The notes under the pieces were generated by a model that made no database searches, was not told where the DNA came from, and saw nothing but the letters and a program-made list of their open reading frames with translations. Below are positions 9,905-22,033 of a DNA stretch of 64,000 nucleotides, one piece after another. The translations under genes and the position numbers were made by a program. The stretch covers positions 372,001 through 436,000 of the forward strand of contig QANY01002420.1 of assembly GCA_003255025.1 (NCBI GenBank), in the 5' to 3' direction. How positions within the stretch are numbered: position 1 is the first letter of the stretch; each line of letters opens with the position of its first letter. The stretch comes from Datisca glomerata (Eukaryota; Streptophyta; Magnoliopsida; Cucurbitales; Datiscaceae).

Positions 9905-12033
9905 GTCCAACTTTTCTTTTCAGTAATTTATATTTTGGTTTTGTTACGAATAACATATACCAATTGTATAGAAAACGAACATTGTTATGGACATTGATAC
10001 TAGTCTATAAATGATTCTAGTCTTTGAGCTTTGGTATGTGAGCTCCAAAGAATATGCATTCATACATAAATCGTTTATAGACTGTGAAAGTAAAACATCT
10101 CTTTTTTGTTAATATTAGTTTAATCAACCATGTTAGGGAGCTGCTAAATCTCAGTACTTGATCCAATTAGTCCATCATATAAATTGTTGCTCCGAATTTG
10201 CTTAATCTGTGGAAACTTTTCAGTACAATATTACTAAGTCATTAGCTTTGCAATTATATTCGTCTGGACGAAAATTTGTGATTATGTGACAATAACAATA
10301 TATTTGTCATTAGAGAGTTGATAAATAGATCTAATCCTATATGTTTACTATCTTCTCGCACAATGATTGATGAAATAAATACACACGCACATTCTGTTTA
10401 GTATGCAGTTGGATGTTAGCATCTTGAATTATGTCATGCAATGACTAGTCTTTCAATCCTGGCACCTAGATGTTTCATCATTTTTATTTTTCTTATATTC
10501 AGACAATTATTTAATTGAAATCTTAACAACACAAAGCCATGAACGCTAATGGTATGATTGTGCTAATTGGAAACTGTTTTGCACATATTACACCTGATGC
10601 ACGTCTACAAATAATTTATCATTCTGCCTAATCAAACCTGGATTCTGTGGTGATGGACTTTAGTGTGAAGGTGTGTTAAATATATATTAAAAAACTTACA
10701 GAGTGATTATATATAATTATTATCTATTCTTTTTGGAGCTTTGGTCTTACTTTTTCTTTAAATTATGTGTCATAAAATACGCAGTATGGTATGATTTCAT
10801 CCCATTTTCTATTGCCATCATTTTTATACTGGATTTTTGTTAGGGTTTTATTATACATGAGATTAGAATGTTGATATTTTCACTTTTATGTTGTTATTTT
10901 TTATATTATTTGACATTTCCTATACTTGTTTTTTGTCAAACCCCTTGCAAAAATAATGTATATTGTATGAACTGCTTATCCCTTTGCTTCTACTGTAATG
11001 TTGTGGATATGGTATTTTAAAGGCTAATGATGCTTGTTAAACTTTAGATGATGAAATATGAGGAATTTAGTTTGAGGTGGAAGTTTTGTCAGAAAAAATT
11101 AAAACATAAAAAACCAACCAAATTTTTATGCTTTAATTTTTTTTCATAATATGATGCTAGTTTGAAGTTTATTTTGTCGATTCATCCCCCAATTCAGAAA
11201 AAAATCATACTAAAAATAAAGTCTCGCATGCTTGCTGCTACAATCATACGTTTTTGGATATCAAAAGTACTTTAGAAAAAACCTCAATAGTAAATTCTAC
11301 AAGTTATGGTATGCTGCGTTTATCTTCTAGTTTTATAGCATTCTAGTATAAAAGTAATGGAGATTAATTATATTTGTCAATCTGGACGTTATTATTTTGG
11401 GGCTTACTTCTTCTACCTCATTTTTTACTAGTGAGTATCTTTATATATGTTCGTAATTTTTTACTAGTGAGGAGTCTATTTGCTGCATAAGTATTTTACA
11501 TTTTCATAATTTTATATTCATATGACATTGAATTCAATTCATTGTAATTGTAGTGTATATATAGTTGTGAGAAATTTAAACAAGTACATTGACTATATAT
11601 TTTCTTTAAAATGCAAAACCTACAATCCCTTAAGGCTTTTCAACTTGCATCAAAGTTTGAATAGTTAAGCAATGAAAATTTGAAGTTATTTTATAGCGTC
11701 TGCAAAATTTTTAGATATTTTTTATTTTTTGAATAGCACGTTGTATTAGTAGACTAAGTACTAATACTTTTAGATGATAATTATGGATGATACTTATGGA
11801 TAATATTTTGTGAAAATGAAATGATGTTTGAATATCTTTTAGTTTAGTAATGTATTAATTTTAAATGTTTAAATACATACGTAAACAAGTGAATATAAAT
11901 TGATTGTAAGAAAATAGCATTTTAAAATACCAAGAAAATCTCTTTATAAGAGGCATCATCTATAATAAAAAACTATATGAATGAGATTAAAAAATCTTAT
12001 GGTATCTGATATAATAGGATACAAAAATACCTA

Positions 12034-12830
12034 GGGGTGTTCAACGGTTGGTTTGGTCATATTTTTGGAGGAAAATAAGACCATACCAAAAATCAAGGTC
12101 CTCCCATATGAGGGACTGAACCGGCCATAAAATTGAAAAAAATTCAGACCAACCAGATAGAAATTCAACCGTCAGTTCAGACGGACTTAACGATCTAAGT
12201 ACTTATTTTACAATAAATATATTATTTAACAATTAATTCCACATTCTCCAAATCAGTCAACTGAAAACAAATATTATAAGTTCATAATTAATAAAGGGAA
12301 GTACTAAAAATTAAAGCTTTCCTCAGAAAAGTACTAAAAATATACAAAGAAATTAATTAAAAAACCAGAAATCATTTTCATGTCAATCTTTATCATCCGT
12401 AAGAATCAAAGTCTCAATCAAACACGCAAGATAATACAAAATAACAAATTAAAGAACGAAAACTCACACTCGGACTCTTAATCAGTAAGAAAATCAGTCT
12501 TTTTCATATGAAGAAGCAAGACGACGATCGTTATTGTAGTCAACGTAAGTGGTTGAGAAAGGAAAGGGGGAAATCTGAGATTTAACATAGACTTCATGGA
12601 TAGGAAAGTTCCCATTGATTAGACGCTTATTTTCCTTGACGGGCGATGGTGGAATCTTAACGTTTTCCGTCTTGGACTTGAGCGATAGTCTAGACTCGGA
12701 GTTTCTATGGATTGAAACACAAGGAGAGGCGATTGAGGGAGAGGCAAGAGGGAGATGCAACTAAGGGTTGAGGGATGAAGAGGCGACTGAGGGTTGAGGG
12801 AGGGAGAGGCAAGATATCTACCTCTTGTAG
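12034..12830 (-). mobile_element. hAT fragment inside CACTA-1
   Basis: It starts TAGGGGTGTTCAACGG, identical in kind to the right end of the hAT at 35912-39374 read backwards (TAGGGGTGTTCAACGGTCGG). About 12690-12810 matches in reverse complement the pyrimidine-rich segment at 36120-36400 of that element. It is therefore an internally deleted relative in reverse orientation. The other end and the target duplication are lost; before the start the flank reads AAAATACC, which is not seen again on the right. Confidence 0.65.
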
Positions 12831-12851
12831 AATACCATATTTCTTATAGTG

Positions 12852-13080
12852 TGGAGCTTCAAATTGAGTTCTGAAAAATTCTTCAAGAAACTTATTTCTG
12901 TAACTTTCAAATGTAGAGGGTCTGCAGATACTCGTCGAGCTCCATATTGGCCCAATATTCCCTATAGGCTCCCTACTCCGCCAGCGAGACAATTGCCAAA
13001 AGCATTTGATGCTTCTTCTCACTGAGCATCCCCTTGACTTTACATTTCATATGATTTTCTATGTAGCTCTTTTCCATTCA
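12852..13080. repeat. 180-bp tandem repeat, right part
   Basis: 12852-12915 continues the repeat unit cut at 7911 (TGGAGCTTCAAATTGAG, TTCTTCAAGAAACTTATTTC, TTTCAAATG). About 13046-13078 (CATATGATTTTCTATGTAGC) matches the next part of a unit. In between lies about 130 bp of non-repeat sequence of unknown origin. Confidence 0.7.
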
Positions 13081-14924
13081 GTTTAATAACCGAATCTGAT
13101 TGATAGGTAATGGTTTGTACGTCAAAGGCCACCCATTGAGAAGATCTTCCGTTTTGGTAACGGCTTGTATTTTCTTTCATAAAGACCCAACTGATTTGAA
13201 GACTTCCATTTCCGTTTACGTAGTAGTCAAACAAATATGAATCTGACCTTTGATTCTTTTACTTATCGTTCGCCGCTCCTCGCTCGCCATTTTTTACTTT
13301 CCCTTTTATGCCCCTTCTTTCTTGGTTTCGGTTTATTTGTGCTTTTGGAACTTTCAGTTTGGGGCTTCTATTTTCCACTTACAGCCTGCATATGTTCTTT
13401 GCGTATTTCCATTGCAAAACTACTTTGCAAGTCTTTGTTTATGTTTTGTCGCTTGTGCATTCTTTTATTTTCCTGCACTTTCGCACATGGAAAAGGAAAG
13501 AGAAATTTTTTGAAAATACACAGATCAAATCTATGTTTCCGTTCATCTATCGCGAAAGGAATTTTTGTAGCTTGAGATAAGTTTGAATTCAAAATTTGTA
13601 TTCGAATCCAATACTTGATTTGATTTAAAATTTAAAATTAAAGATAATCTTTATTATAACAAATTTTAAATAAGATGTTTCAAAATTCAAAATATAATTT
13701 GAAAATTTGAAATTTGAGTCAGAATTCAAATTCAAGATAATCTTATCAAAACAAGTTTCTGATAAGATTTTTCAAAATTCAAAACATTATTCATCACACA
13801 TCAAATTGATTTAACAATTTCTTTCTATAACCTTTTCAGATCTATTCATCTTTTTCTTTCCATTTTAGAAAATAATAATGGCGTAAAAGAAATAGACCAA
13901 TAATAATGTTAATTGAATATGCAAGGAACGAGTGTACCATTTTTTCATTTCCTTTCCATTTCCCGTTGACGGTTCTGTACCCGTTACCGTTTTTCATTTC
14001 CGTACCCGTAGCTGTTTCCATCCTGGTTGCCATGTTGTTTCCATTTTTGTTGTCATGGAGTTCAAAATTTGATGCCCCCATTCAATATCCTAAATTATTT
14101 TTCTTCTCATTTTTTAAGTTCCCTATCTTTTTGCAACGTCATCACCGAGACTTTGTTGCCCCTACTTCCATATTCTTCAAAGTTTTTATTGTTCTTCAAA
14201 TCTCGTATCTCAAACTTTTCTTCATCTTGAGGGCAGTTGTAAAATTGATTGTCTTTTAGAGAATTTTATTTTTTAGATCTAAAAATTTTCGTGTTAAAAA
14301 AGTAAGAAGAGATGAGAATCTTGAATTTAATTCGCTCTCAATGAAAACACCAAATGTAAATGAAAAAATTCACGATTTGAAATGTTGGTCGTGAATTTTC
14401 TGCATCATAATGGAAAAACAAAGAGTAATAGACACTATGATTTACATGGAAAACTCTTAAAAGAAAGAAAAATCACTGAAATTTTTTGATAGTATTTTTA
14501 TTATGGAGGAATGCTTTACAAGGTTAATGCAAACTACACGTTATGCTTGTTTCTTGCGTGTGTTGAGAGTCCCTTTAGAGTTACATTTTTCCTTTATTTA
14601 TACATGAAGTTGATAATTAAATAATTATAAATCTCCCTATCATATAGCAAGTTTTGGAGAATTGATAAACATTTTGAAGGAGTATTCTATCTGGTGCTCC
14701 CCTTCATAATCGTATAGTTGATCTTACGACTCTCATTCTATCTTCTCTTTGATTGAATTTCCGGTGTAGATCTTGTCACGTATAAGATGGAATTTTGACT
14801 GTTCACTTACATTGAAGCTGTCTAAAGAAGAAATTTGCAAGATTTCAATTTGGATCGAGATCTAAAATATTCCCCATATCCTATGGACTCAGAGGGGAAT
14901 AAGCAGTATCACAAGCAATATAGG
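13081..14924. other. Unassigned region without a recognised gene
   Basis: 13040-13234 holds a 64-codon minus-strand frame with no recognised family. 13237-13580 holds three overlapping plus-strand frames, rich in F, L and C, which I read as chance frames in pyrimidine-rich DNA. 13575-13800 is AT-rich with repeats of TTCAAAATTCAAAAT. 13950-14040 is a run of imperfect TTTCCGT(A/T)CCCGT units. 14290-14920 resembles LTR-like sequence in texture but has no visible ends. No confident gene is present. Confidence 0.4.
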
Positions 14925-14938
14925 TACTCCTTTGTTTT

Positions 14939-15471
14939 CAGATGTTGTAACTGCTAAGGGTTCTAAGATGACATTTGCTCGAGTGTGTGTAGAATAGACA
15001 TTACCTCTAAGCTTCCTAAAGTTTTAGATATTGACCTAGAGGAATTTGGGATTGATGAAACAAAGATTGAAGTGGAATATTTAGGTATTTCGAAAAATGC
15101 AAGTCTTATAGATTGTTTGGCTATGATTGTGCAACCAGTGAAAATCACTAAAAAACAAGAATGTGTTCCAGTTTCAAAGAAAGGCAAGGAAGTTGAATAT
15201 GAATTCCCACTAAATATCAAAATGTGTGCCTTCTAGAGAACTTGGAGTAGAAGGATGTATTAGCTCATCTAGAGCTTGTGCCTCCACTAAATGCAGAATT
15301 GGCATAGTCTTCAAACTCTGGTGACCAATTAGAAGTGGCAAGACAAAATAGAGATGATCAGACTATTTTAACTCCTAGTCCAACAGTTTGTTGCAATTAT
15401 CCTCAAGAGGGCAGTAAGATGAGCTCTAGGCAAAAAACAAAGAGATAAGCAGAAAGCTACTAAGCTTAAGG
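14939..15471 (+). pseudogene. LINE ORF1 remnant
   Basis: Blocks around 14940-15020 read SDVVTAKGSKMTFARVCV and then, in another frame, IDITSKLPKVLDIDLEEF. This is the segment between the DUF4283-type RNA-binding part and the zinc knuckle of plant LINE ORF1 proteins. An open frame continues to 15233, followed by a short decayed tail. The hAT-like element interrupts the sequence at 15480. Confidence 0.65.
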
Positions 15472-15479
15472 CTCATGGT

Positions 15480-16452
15480 TAGCGGCGTAAGCGATTCAGT
15501 TCAATACGGTTTAAGGAGTATTGATGAACGGAAACACAAATATGGTTTTACTGATATAGAAATAGAACCGAACTGACTAATATATAGACACCAAACCGAA
15601 CCGGATCATAAAAAAATGGCAAAAATTGATTCAGGCTGAACCAGTGAACTTTCAAAATCGCTTATTCAAATAAATTGAACAAATAAAGTATTCACAATTA
15701 AAATGAAAATAATGATATTCAACACCGAATTATAAGAAAACAAGTAAAATCAGCCCAGAAAGAGAACAACCAGATTCAACCTTAAACTTCTCCTGACTTT
15801 TAAAATAAAAAATTGAAACTTGATATTTGAACACATAAAATATCAAACCCTAAAATTTGGACAAATCAGAGCGTAACGCTTAACAAAAAATAATCAAATC
15901 CCTTAAAACAATCCAATCTGCAGCAGCACAAGACACAATAAAAAGCAAAAAAGACTCTGACTATCTGAGGTGGAGACTGTGTTGTTGCTCTCAACGAAGA
16001 ATCAGAAGGCGGAGAAGGGAAGAGGAGAGTGGTTAGGCGTGACATGGGGAAAACATTCAAGCTAGCTTAATCAGAGTTTTTCATGTAAAAACACCATTTT
16101 TCATTATTTTTATGCAGAGTCTAAGTGGCCTTGACTCCTGCTGTGGTGAAGGAAAACGAAAACAGAGTCAAAGAGAGAGAGTCAGAGAGAGAGAGAGAGA
16201 GAGAGAGAGGAAGCGGCTGAAAAGTTGAGGGAAAGAAATTGGGCTTCACGAATGTGAGTATATATATCTTAAACTCCGCGTATATCTTAAACTCCGCCAC
16301 TTATGTATTCATATACGGTTCAGTTCAGTACGATTTTTTCAAGAAACCCGAAACTGAACCTCTAATTTTTTTAAATATAACATTGAACCGAACTGCATGA
16401 AACACTCAAACCGTAGGTTTCATCGGTTTGTGCAGTTTTACCTACACTCCTA
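15480..16452. mobile_element. Non-autonomous hAT-like element in the LINE
   Basis: It is flanked by a perfect 8-bp target duplication CTCATGGT (15472-15479 and 16453-16460). The ends are TAGCGGCGTAAGCG and, in reverse complement, TAGGAGTGTAGGTA. Both sub-ends carry CGGTTCAGTTC(A)GTAC-like and AACCGAAC-like motifs. It is 973 bp long and has no transposase. A minus-strand frame at 15866-16060 is unsupported. Confidence 0.88.
16184..16209. repeat. (GA)n microsatellite
   Basis: About 13 uninterrupted GA units inside the hAT-like element at 15480-16452. Confidence 0.95.
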
Positions 16453-16489
16453 CTCATGGTATTGAATGATGAGCCTATCACCTGCCCTC

Positions 16490-17540
16490 ATTGATCTTTA
16501 ACTTTGCTTCTTGGAATCTTAGGGGCTTTAACAAACCTCATAAGCATACATAAGTTGGAATGATGTGTAGGGAATTTAATTTGAAATTGTGTACTCTAGT
16601 GGAAACTAGAGTAAAAGTTAAGCATGTAAATAATATCGTGCGATCTGTTTTTCCTTCCTAGTGTTTTCTTCTTAATTACAGTGCTGATCCTTCTGGTAGA
16701 ATATGGTAAGCCTTTGATCCAGCTATTTATGATGTTAATGTGATCTATTGCTCTGCTCAAATGTTACTCTGTAAAAGTAAAAGGTCTGTTCCAGCTGTTG
16801 TCTTTCTATGTTCTATTATCTATGCTGCAAATGATGCTAGTAGTAGGAAGCTTTTATGGCATGATCTTTTATCTGTTAAAGCTGATGCAATTCCTTGGGT
16901 AATTCTGGTGGATTTTAATGAGATTCTCCATCCCTCTAAGAAGCAGGGAGGCAATTTTAGTCGGGATGAGGGAATGAGGAATTTCGCTGCTTGTATTGCT
17001 ACTATTGAAGTCCATGATTTGAACTATAGTGGTTCCCATTTGACATGGTGGAATCACCAAGCTGAAGGCGGTAGAATGAGGTCTAAAGTTGACAAAGTTA
17101 TTGCTAATCATGCCTGGTATAGTCATTTTGAGAGGGCAGCAGGTTTCTTTGTAGATCCAGGGTTGTCTGACCACTGCCCAACTATTGTGAATATGCTTCC
17201 CGACGTTCCTAAGAAACTGTCTTCTTTTAAATTCTTCAAGTTTTGGGTCAATATTCAGCGCTATTTTCATACTATTGAGAAAGCTTGGAATATTAACGTG
17301 CATGGTAATTCAATGTTTAAAGTTTCTCAGAAGCTCATCTTAGTTAAGAGAGCTTTGAAAAATTTCAACAGGATTCATTGCAGTTATATTTCTAAAAGGG
17401 TTGTTAAAGCCAGAATGAGTCTTCATCTTTTCAATCAGAATCTTGAAGCTAATCCTTATCAGTTTGAAGCTCAAAAGCAAACTATTGAAGCTACTAAACA
17501 GTACATGGAGGGGACTCTAGCTGAGGAGAATTTTTATTAG
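16490..17540 (+). pseudogene. LINE ORF2 endonuclease domain remnant
   Basis: The block at 16495 reads FNFASWNLRGFNKPHKH, the N-terminal endonuclease signature. From 16740 an open frame of 266 codons includes WVILVDFNEIL (normally G-D-F-N; the glycine is now valine), LTWWNH, SKVDKVIANHAW and LSDHCPTIV, the SDH catalytic box. This enzyme family nicks genomic DNA to prime reverse transcription. Stops occur before 16740 and at 17538. Confidence 0.85.
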
Positions 17541-17559
17541 TAAAAATTTAAGGTTGACT

Positions 17560-18990
17560 GGTTGAATAATGGGGGCAATAACACTACCTTCTTTTTTGGA
17601 GCAGTTAAATAGCAGAGAAGGAGAAACCAAATTGTTCAGCTTGAGGATGACCTTGGTAATTTAATGGGTGATCAAATGGCTATTCGAAATCATATATGTC
17701 AGTTCTATCAGTGCCTGTTAGGGACACAAAAGCCTGTTCCAAATATTGATTGGAGTATTATGCAGAAGATCTTGCTCAAAGAGCAGCCTTGCTTAAGTGA
17801 TTCTCTTATACATGATTTTACTGCTGAGGAAATTAATCAAACATTTTTCTCCTTCAATGATAGAAAAGCCCCAGGTCCTGATGGCTTTTCAGCTAGTTTT
17901 TCCATTAAAACTTGGCACATTGTAGGAGATGATGTATGTTCAGCCTTGAATTCTTTCAGAATGTGGAGTTGTTGAAGCTGTTTAATGCAACTTCCATTAC
18001 TATAGTCCCTAAAGTCCCAAATCTTACTAAAGTTACTGAATTCAGGCCTATAGCTTGCTGCAGTTTGATCTACAAGAGTATAACCAAGGTGTTAGCTAAT
18101 AGATTGAAGATTATGCTTCCTTATCTCATCAGCTTGAATCAAACAACATTTTTTCCTGACCTAATTAAAGCCTATGACACAATGAGTTGGTTTTTCGTGG
18201 GGAAAGTGCTCCAAGGGGTTGACTTACCTGAAAAGTTTATTGGGTGGATAATGGAATTTGTCACTACACCAACTTATTCCATCAACATTAATGGTAGCCT
18301 ACATGGTTTCTTCAAAGGTGGTAGAGGCTTAAGGCAAAGAGACCCTTTATATCCTTATTATGGAAGCTTTGACTGGTATTCTCAATCACTGTGCTCTTTT
18401 CCCTAAGTTTCAATTTCACTAGAGGTGCAAGAATGACAAAATCATCAACCTTTGATTTGCTGATGATATACTTTTGTATTGATTCTGTTAAATGTGTAAA
18501 AGCAGGGATTGACCTCTTTGGGAGATTGTCTGGTCTCCACCAAAATGAAGCTAAAGGCAACGTCTTCTTCTCAGGTGTGGACGATACTACTCAACAAGTT
18601 ATATTTATTGAAAAAGGTTTTAATAAAGGTAGCCTCCCCGCCAAGCACTTGTTAATTCCTCTAATATCAAATACATTAAGCAAAGTTCACTGTGACATGT
18701 TAGTTGACAAAATTATTCAGAGAGCAAAGTCTTGGGAATACATGAACTTAACCTAGAAGACTTCAACTCATTTTCAAGTCCATTTTAATTGCAATTCGAG
18801 GGTACTGTGCTAGCCTTCTTATTCTACCCAAACAGGTGATGAAGAAAATTAGCACTGCTCATAGAAATTTCTTTTGGACTTGTAAAACTGATATTTGTAG
18901 GGGGGGCCAAAGTTGCTTGGAGCCTGGTTTGCTATCCTCTTGAAAAATGAGGTTTAGATACCAGGGATTTACCTTTATGGAGTATTTCTG
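17560..18990 (+). pseudogene. LINE reverse transcriptase remnant
   Basis: In changing frames: RKAPGPDGFSASF (17861-17900), ITIVPKVPNLTKVTEFRPIA, CCSLIYKSITKVLANRLK, then a deletion of roughly 30 codons before LIKAYDTMSW. Next come GGRGLRQRDPLYPY (G-D-P now R-D-P) and, in a different frame near 18463, the FADDILLY catalytic box. Sequence to 19039 (AKHLWKLV at about 18997) leads towards the C-terminal region. It cannot be active. Confidence 0.87.
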
Positions 18991-19039
18991 CTGTAGCAAA
19001 GCACTTATGGAAGTTGGTTGTTAGATCTAAGGAATCCTT

Positions 19040-20215
19040 TGTTGGATCGGATTTTAAAATTTGATGAAAAATAAATGAACCACGAACGGTTCGTGAGCGA
19101 AAAATCAATAAATTTAATACGTTTTTCTTGTATAGGAGAAATTCTGATTTGGTGGAATCTAATTAATCATCTCACATTCTTCGTTCTACGTAGGACTTCA
19201 AATAATCTCCACACCAACAACCATTCGTAGTATTCAGAAGTTTATCTCACAAGGATATTGCTAGAACGACCCTTCCACTCGGCACCGTCAGATCACTAAG
19301 GCTGACTTAGGAATAGGCGTAACCAGACCTGTCTAGGAGAATTAGTAATGTGTCAAGAGAAATTGGTACAAGAAGCCGTGGTACACTTCTTGATAAATTA
19401 AGAATTCTCGCAACAATAAGGTCTACTCGACATGAATTAGGAGTTAATGAAACTTTTTACAGGAATCCTTTCACAAGATTCTCAACTGATATTATCAACT
19501 AATCAGAATGGTTTGTTAGTAGAACATGGTATTTGATTCACCAAATACATCATTATTGTATACTCTTTCATAAGAGTATGGGCTCTCTAAACAACTAAGA
19601 AAGAAAAAATACACTTTTTTCTTCTTCCTTATAGGTTCAGCGCCAACAAGGGGGGAGGGGAGAGAGAAACTATTTTTTTGCTCTGCTAACACTCAGCTTA
19701 GCTTAGGATTAGTTTTGCAACCATTTTATATTAATTAAGGAATTTACCCATATACCCATATATGATAAAACCAAAATTTACATCCCTTGCACAACAATAT
19801 GTGATTTTTACATCTCTCCTAGAGTTAATATTATGTCTAAATTCATCAATCCAAATTGATAAATTAAATTAATCTCTATCAATCAATTAATTTCTTTTAC
19901 TTACTAATTATAAAATAATTAGAATTAATTTTACTCTTCACTAATTTAGTGATGACACCCAATCACATATGGGTTCAGGAAGTATACTTCCGTCCAAAAC
20001 ACATTTTTGGTCCAACTGATGTTGTTTCTCATTCCTGTTCTTATGAGCTACTCCTGAGACCGGATGGACCCACATGAATAAAGCTATGAGGTTCAAATAC
20101 CCGGCTAATTTATCTCTATAAATTTCTGACATTGTACGACTCCACTATAGGTCCAATGTCGAATCAACTCTCGTTTCATGCGTGCTATATTTTTTTGTTG
20201 CAAACAAACATATTT
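19040..20215 (-). repeat. Copia-B LTR, left copy
   Basis: Its terminus TGTTGG is at 19040 (reverse complement of CCAACA). It matches the Copia-A LTRs over most of its length, for example 19960-20215 against 5525-5830. It joins internal RT sequence directly at about 20216, so the outer part of the LTR and the RNase H region are deleted. Confidence 0.75.
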
Positions 20216-20219
20216 ATTT

Positions 20220-20620
20220 AACGTCTGGTTAAGCCATATAAATGCGCTCTTCAAGATTGTCATTCAAAAATGTAGTCTTGATGTCAATTTGCCAGATTTC
20301 ATAGTTGATGGCAGCAGCAATGGACATGAGGATTTAGATGGACTTAAGCATGGCCACCGGCGAGAAGATATCCTCATAGTTAATACATCCCTTTTGTGTG
20401 TAGCTCTTGGCTACTAGTCTAGCTTTGAATGTATCCACATTCCCATCTAGACCTCTCTTTTTCTTATAAATCCATTTATACCCTACAGTTTTTACCCTTT
20501 CAGTTAGATCTACAAGTTTCAAGATTCTGCTCGAGTACATCAATTGTATCTCTACGTTCATGGCTTTTTACCATAGATTTGCTTCAGGACCAACCATGGT
20601 CTGTGAGTAGGAAACATGTT
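20220..20620 (-). pseudogene. Copia-B reverse transcriptase remnant
   Basis: The minus-strand frame 20561-20334 reads NVEIQLMYSSRILKLVDL, then VGYKWIYKKKRGLDG and TFKARLVAKSYTQ, followed in another frame by WQIDIKTTFLNDNLEERIYM, which holds the first catalytic aspartate (D in IDIKT). The YVDD box and RNase H are absent. It is the counterpart of 4130-4290 in Copia-A. Confidence 0.8.
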
Positions 20621-20699
20621 CATCATGATCCTTATCTAAGAGTGTTGTTAAGACATCTCCATAAGACATGTACCTGTCAGGTTATCTCACAATCCTCTC

Positions 20700-21187
20700 A
20701 CTACGTTGAAGCTCCATAGGCTATGGTTCTTGTTGTGGTTCTTCCATCATTGAATCGGGAACAGTTCCTGATTGGAGAGTCGATGCCCTCCCACTCAATA
20801 ATTCCTCTAGCATAAGTCTGCTTCTCGGTTTCACACTTCTTATATAGTCCTCCTCAAAAAATGCGCATTCGTGCTCACGAATATTTTCTTGTCGGTTGGA
20901 CTGTAAAAGACACATCCCTTCGCTCCCTTGGGATAACCTACAAACATGTATAATTCTGATTGACTGGCCAGCTTGTTTGTCTTCGGTCTTTGTACGTGTG
21001 CTAGACATCCTCATATCCTACGGTGACTTACGAATGACTTTCATCCACTCCATCTTTCATATGGTCTACTAGGCATCGTCTTTGACGAAACTTGGTTCAG
21101 AATATATGCCATTATTTCCTAAGCATATCCCCAGAATGAATCTGGGAGGGATGAGTAACTTAGCATGGATCTAACCATACTCATCAT
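20700..21187 (-). pseudogene. Copia-B integrase C-terminal remnant, left copy
   Basis: Reading leftwards, 21190-21050 encodes the MVRSMLSYSSLPDSFWGYA-like segment and KTMPSRPYE-like sequence. 21014-20721 gives a broken frame with LCLLQSNRQENI-like residues (the post-integrase region). The segment 21047-21190 is nearly repeated at 22034-22175. Confidence 0.7.
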
Positions 21188-22033
21188 TTTCCAACAATTT
21201 TTACTTTGATAAACAAATTACCAAGTAAATTAATTAATTGATTTATTTTAAAAAATATTTTATAAAATAAATTCTAATTAATTAATGTTGAAAAATTACT
21301 GAATTAAATAAAATTAATTTGTAAGGTCTGAATTGGGTTTGGAATCAAATCTCAAATCTCTACAAATTATTTGGGCCAATCAACCCTTGCTTAGTCCAAC
21401 ACCTCAATAGGTTTGGTGGGTCTATACTAGCCCAATGGCCCAATATGGCCTTGTGCATACTAGAGTTTCCAAAACCCTAAGGTTTTCTAAACCCTCAAGT
21501 TTCCAAAACCTCAAGTTTTCCTAAATCCAAAGGTTTCCCAAAGCTCAAGGTTTTCTAAACCCAAAAGTTTTCAAAATCTCAAGGTTCCCTAAACCATAAT
21601 TAGGAAACCTACAATGGCGACTGGCGATAACGGGGGCGATGAACGGTGACTTTTCTCACGACGATGAAATTACATGGAATTTAAAGATACAACTTTTGCA
21701 AAAATCAAATTACATTAAAATCCTATGCGTCAATTTTGGTGTACATACATTCTAAAATTAACAATAAAACACAGGGTCAATCGATCGGGATTCATTCGTA
21801 AAATACATTCAAACATGCTTTGAATCTACTATACAAAATATATGCCAATATCATAATATCCATTGATACATGAGTCTAATAACTAAATATGCATAATCAA
21901 GAACCTGAGGCTCTGATACCAATTGTTTATTGGGTTTTAAAATTTGAGAAAAAAATAAATGAACCACGAAGGGTTCTTGGACGAAAAATAATTTTTTTTC
22001 TCAAGAAATATTTAATATTAAATATAAAACTCC
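21187..22033 (-). repeat. Second Copia-B leader, binding site and LTR stub
   Basis: From right to left: an LTR end of about 100 bp (22030-21927), a reversed primer binding site CTCTGATACCA (21911-21922), then a leader matching 24763-25526. Inside the leader, 21460-21600 repeats imperfect AAGTTTTCCTAAACCC-like units about 25 bp long. The block sits between two copies of the same integrase piece, the signature of unequal recombination. Confidence 0.75.

Larger units (their letters stand above)
7912..12851 (+). mobile_element. CACTA-1 transposon carrying host gene exons
   Basis: The left end is CACTACTAGAAATATG (7912) and the right end reads, in reverse complement, CACTATAAGAAATATG (12851); these are imperfect terminal inverted repeats of the CACTA (En/Spm) class. 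The flanks are TGA (7909-7911) and TGG (12852-12854), a decayed 3-bp target duplication. With the element and one flank removed, the 180-bp repeat unit aligns without a gap, which independently fixes both ends. No transposase is recognisable, so it is non-autonomous. It contains MenG-like exons (9663-9904), a 3' region shared with CACTA-2, and a hAT fragment at 12034-12830. The rest is AT-rich without clear genes. Confidence 0.85.
14925..19039 (+). mobile_element. L1-type LINE, 5' part (degenerate)
   Basis: Plant L1-clade order on the plus strand: ORF1 tail (about 14930-15470), apurinic endonuclease (16490-17540), reverse transcriptase (17560-18760), then sequence leading to the zinc-finger/RNase region. 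A 973-bp hAT-like element splits it at 15480. At 19040 the LTR of Copia-B begins, and a further 3' portion is found at 31172-31765. Many stops and frameshifts are present. Confidence 0.85.

Noticed and set aside
9747..9956. 69-codon minus-strand frame
   Set aside because: Shadow of the MenG-like exon on the plus strand.
12705..13022. 105-codon minus-strand frame
   Set aside because: It spans the CACTA-1 right end and repeat sequence; its amino acid text matches nothing and it crosses three unrelated pieces of DNA.
13237..13592. Four overlapping frames, including hydrophobic ones of 87-112 codons
   Set aside because: All frames of a pyrimidine-rich stretch are open at once; no recognised family and no start context.
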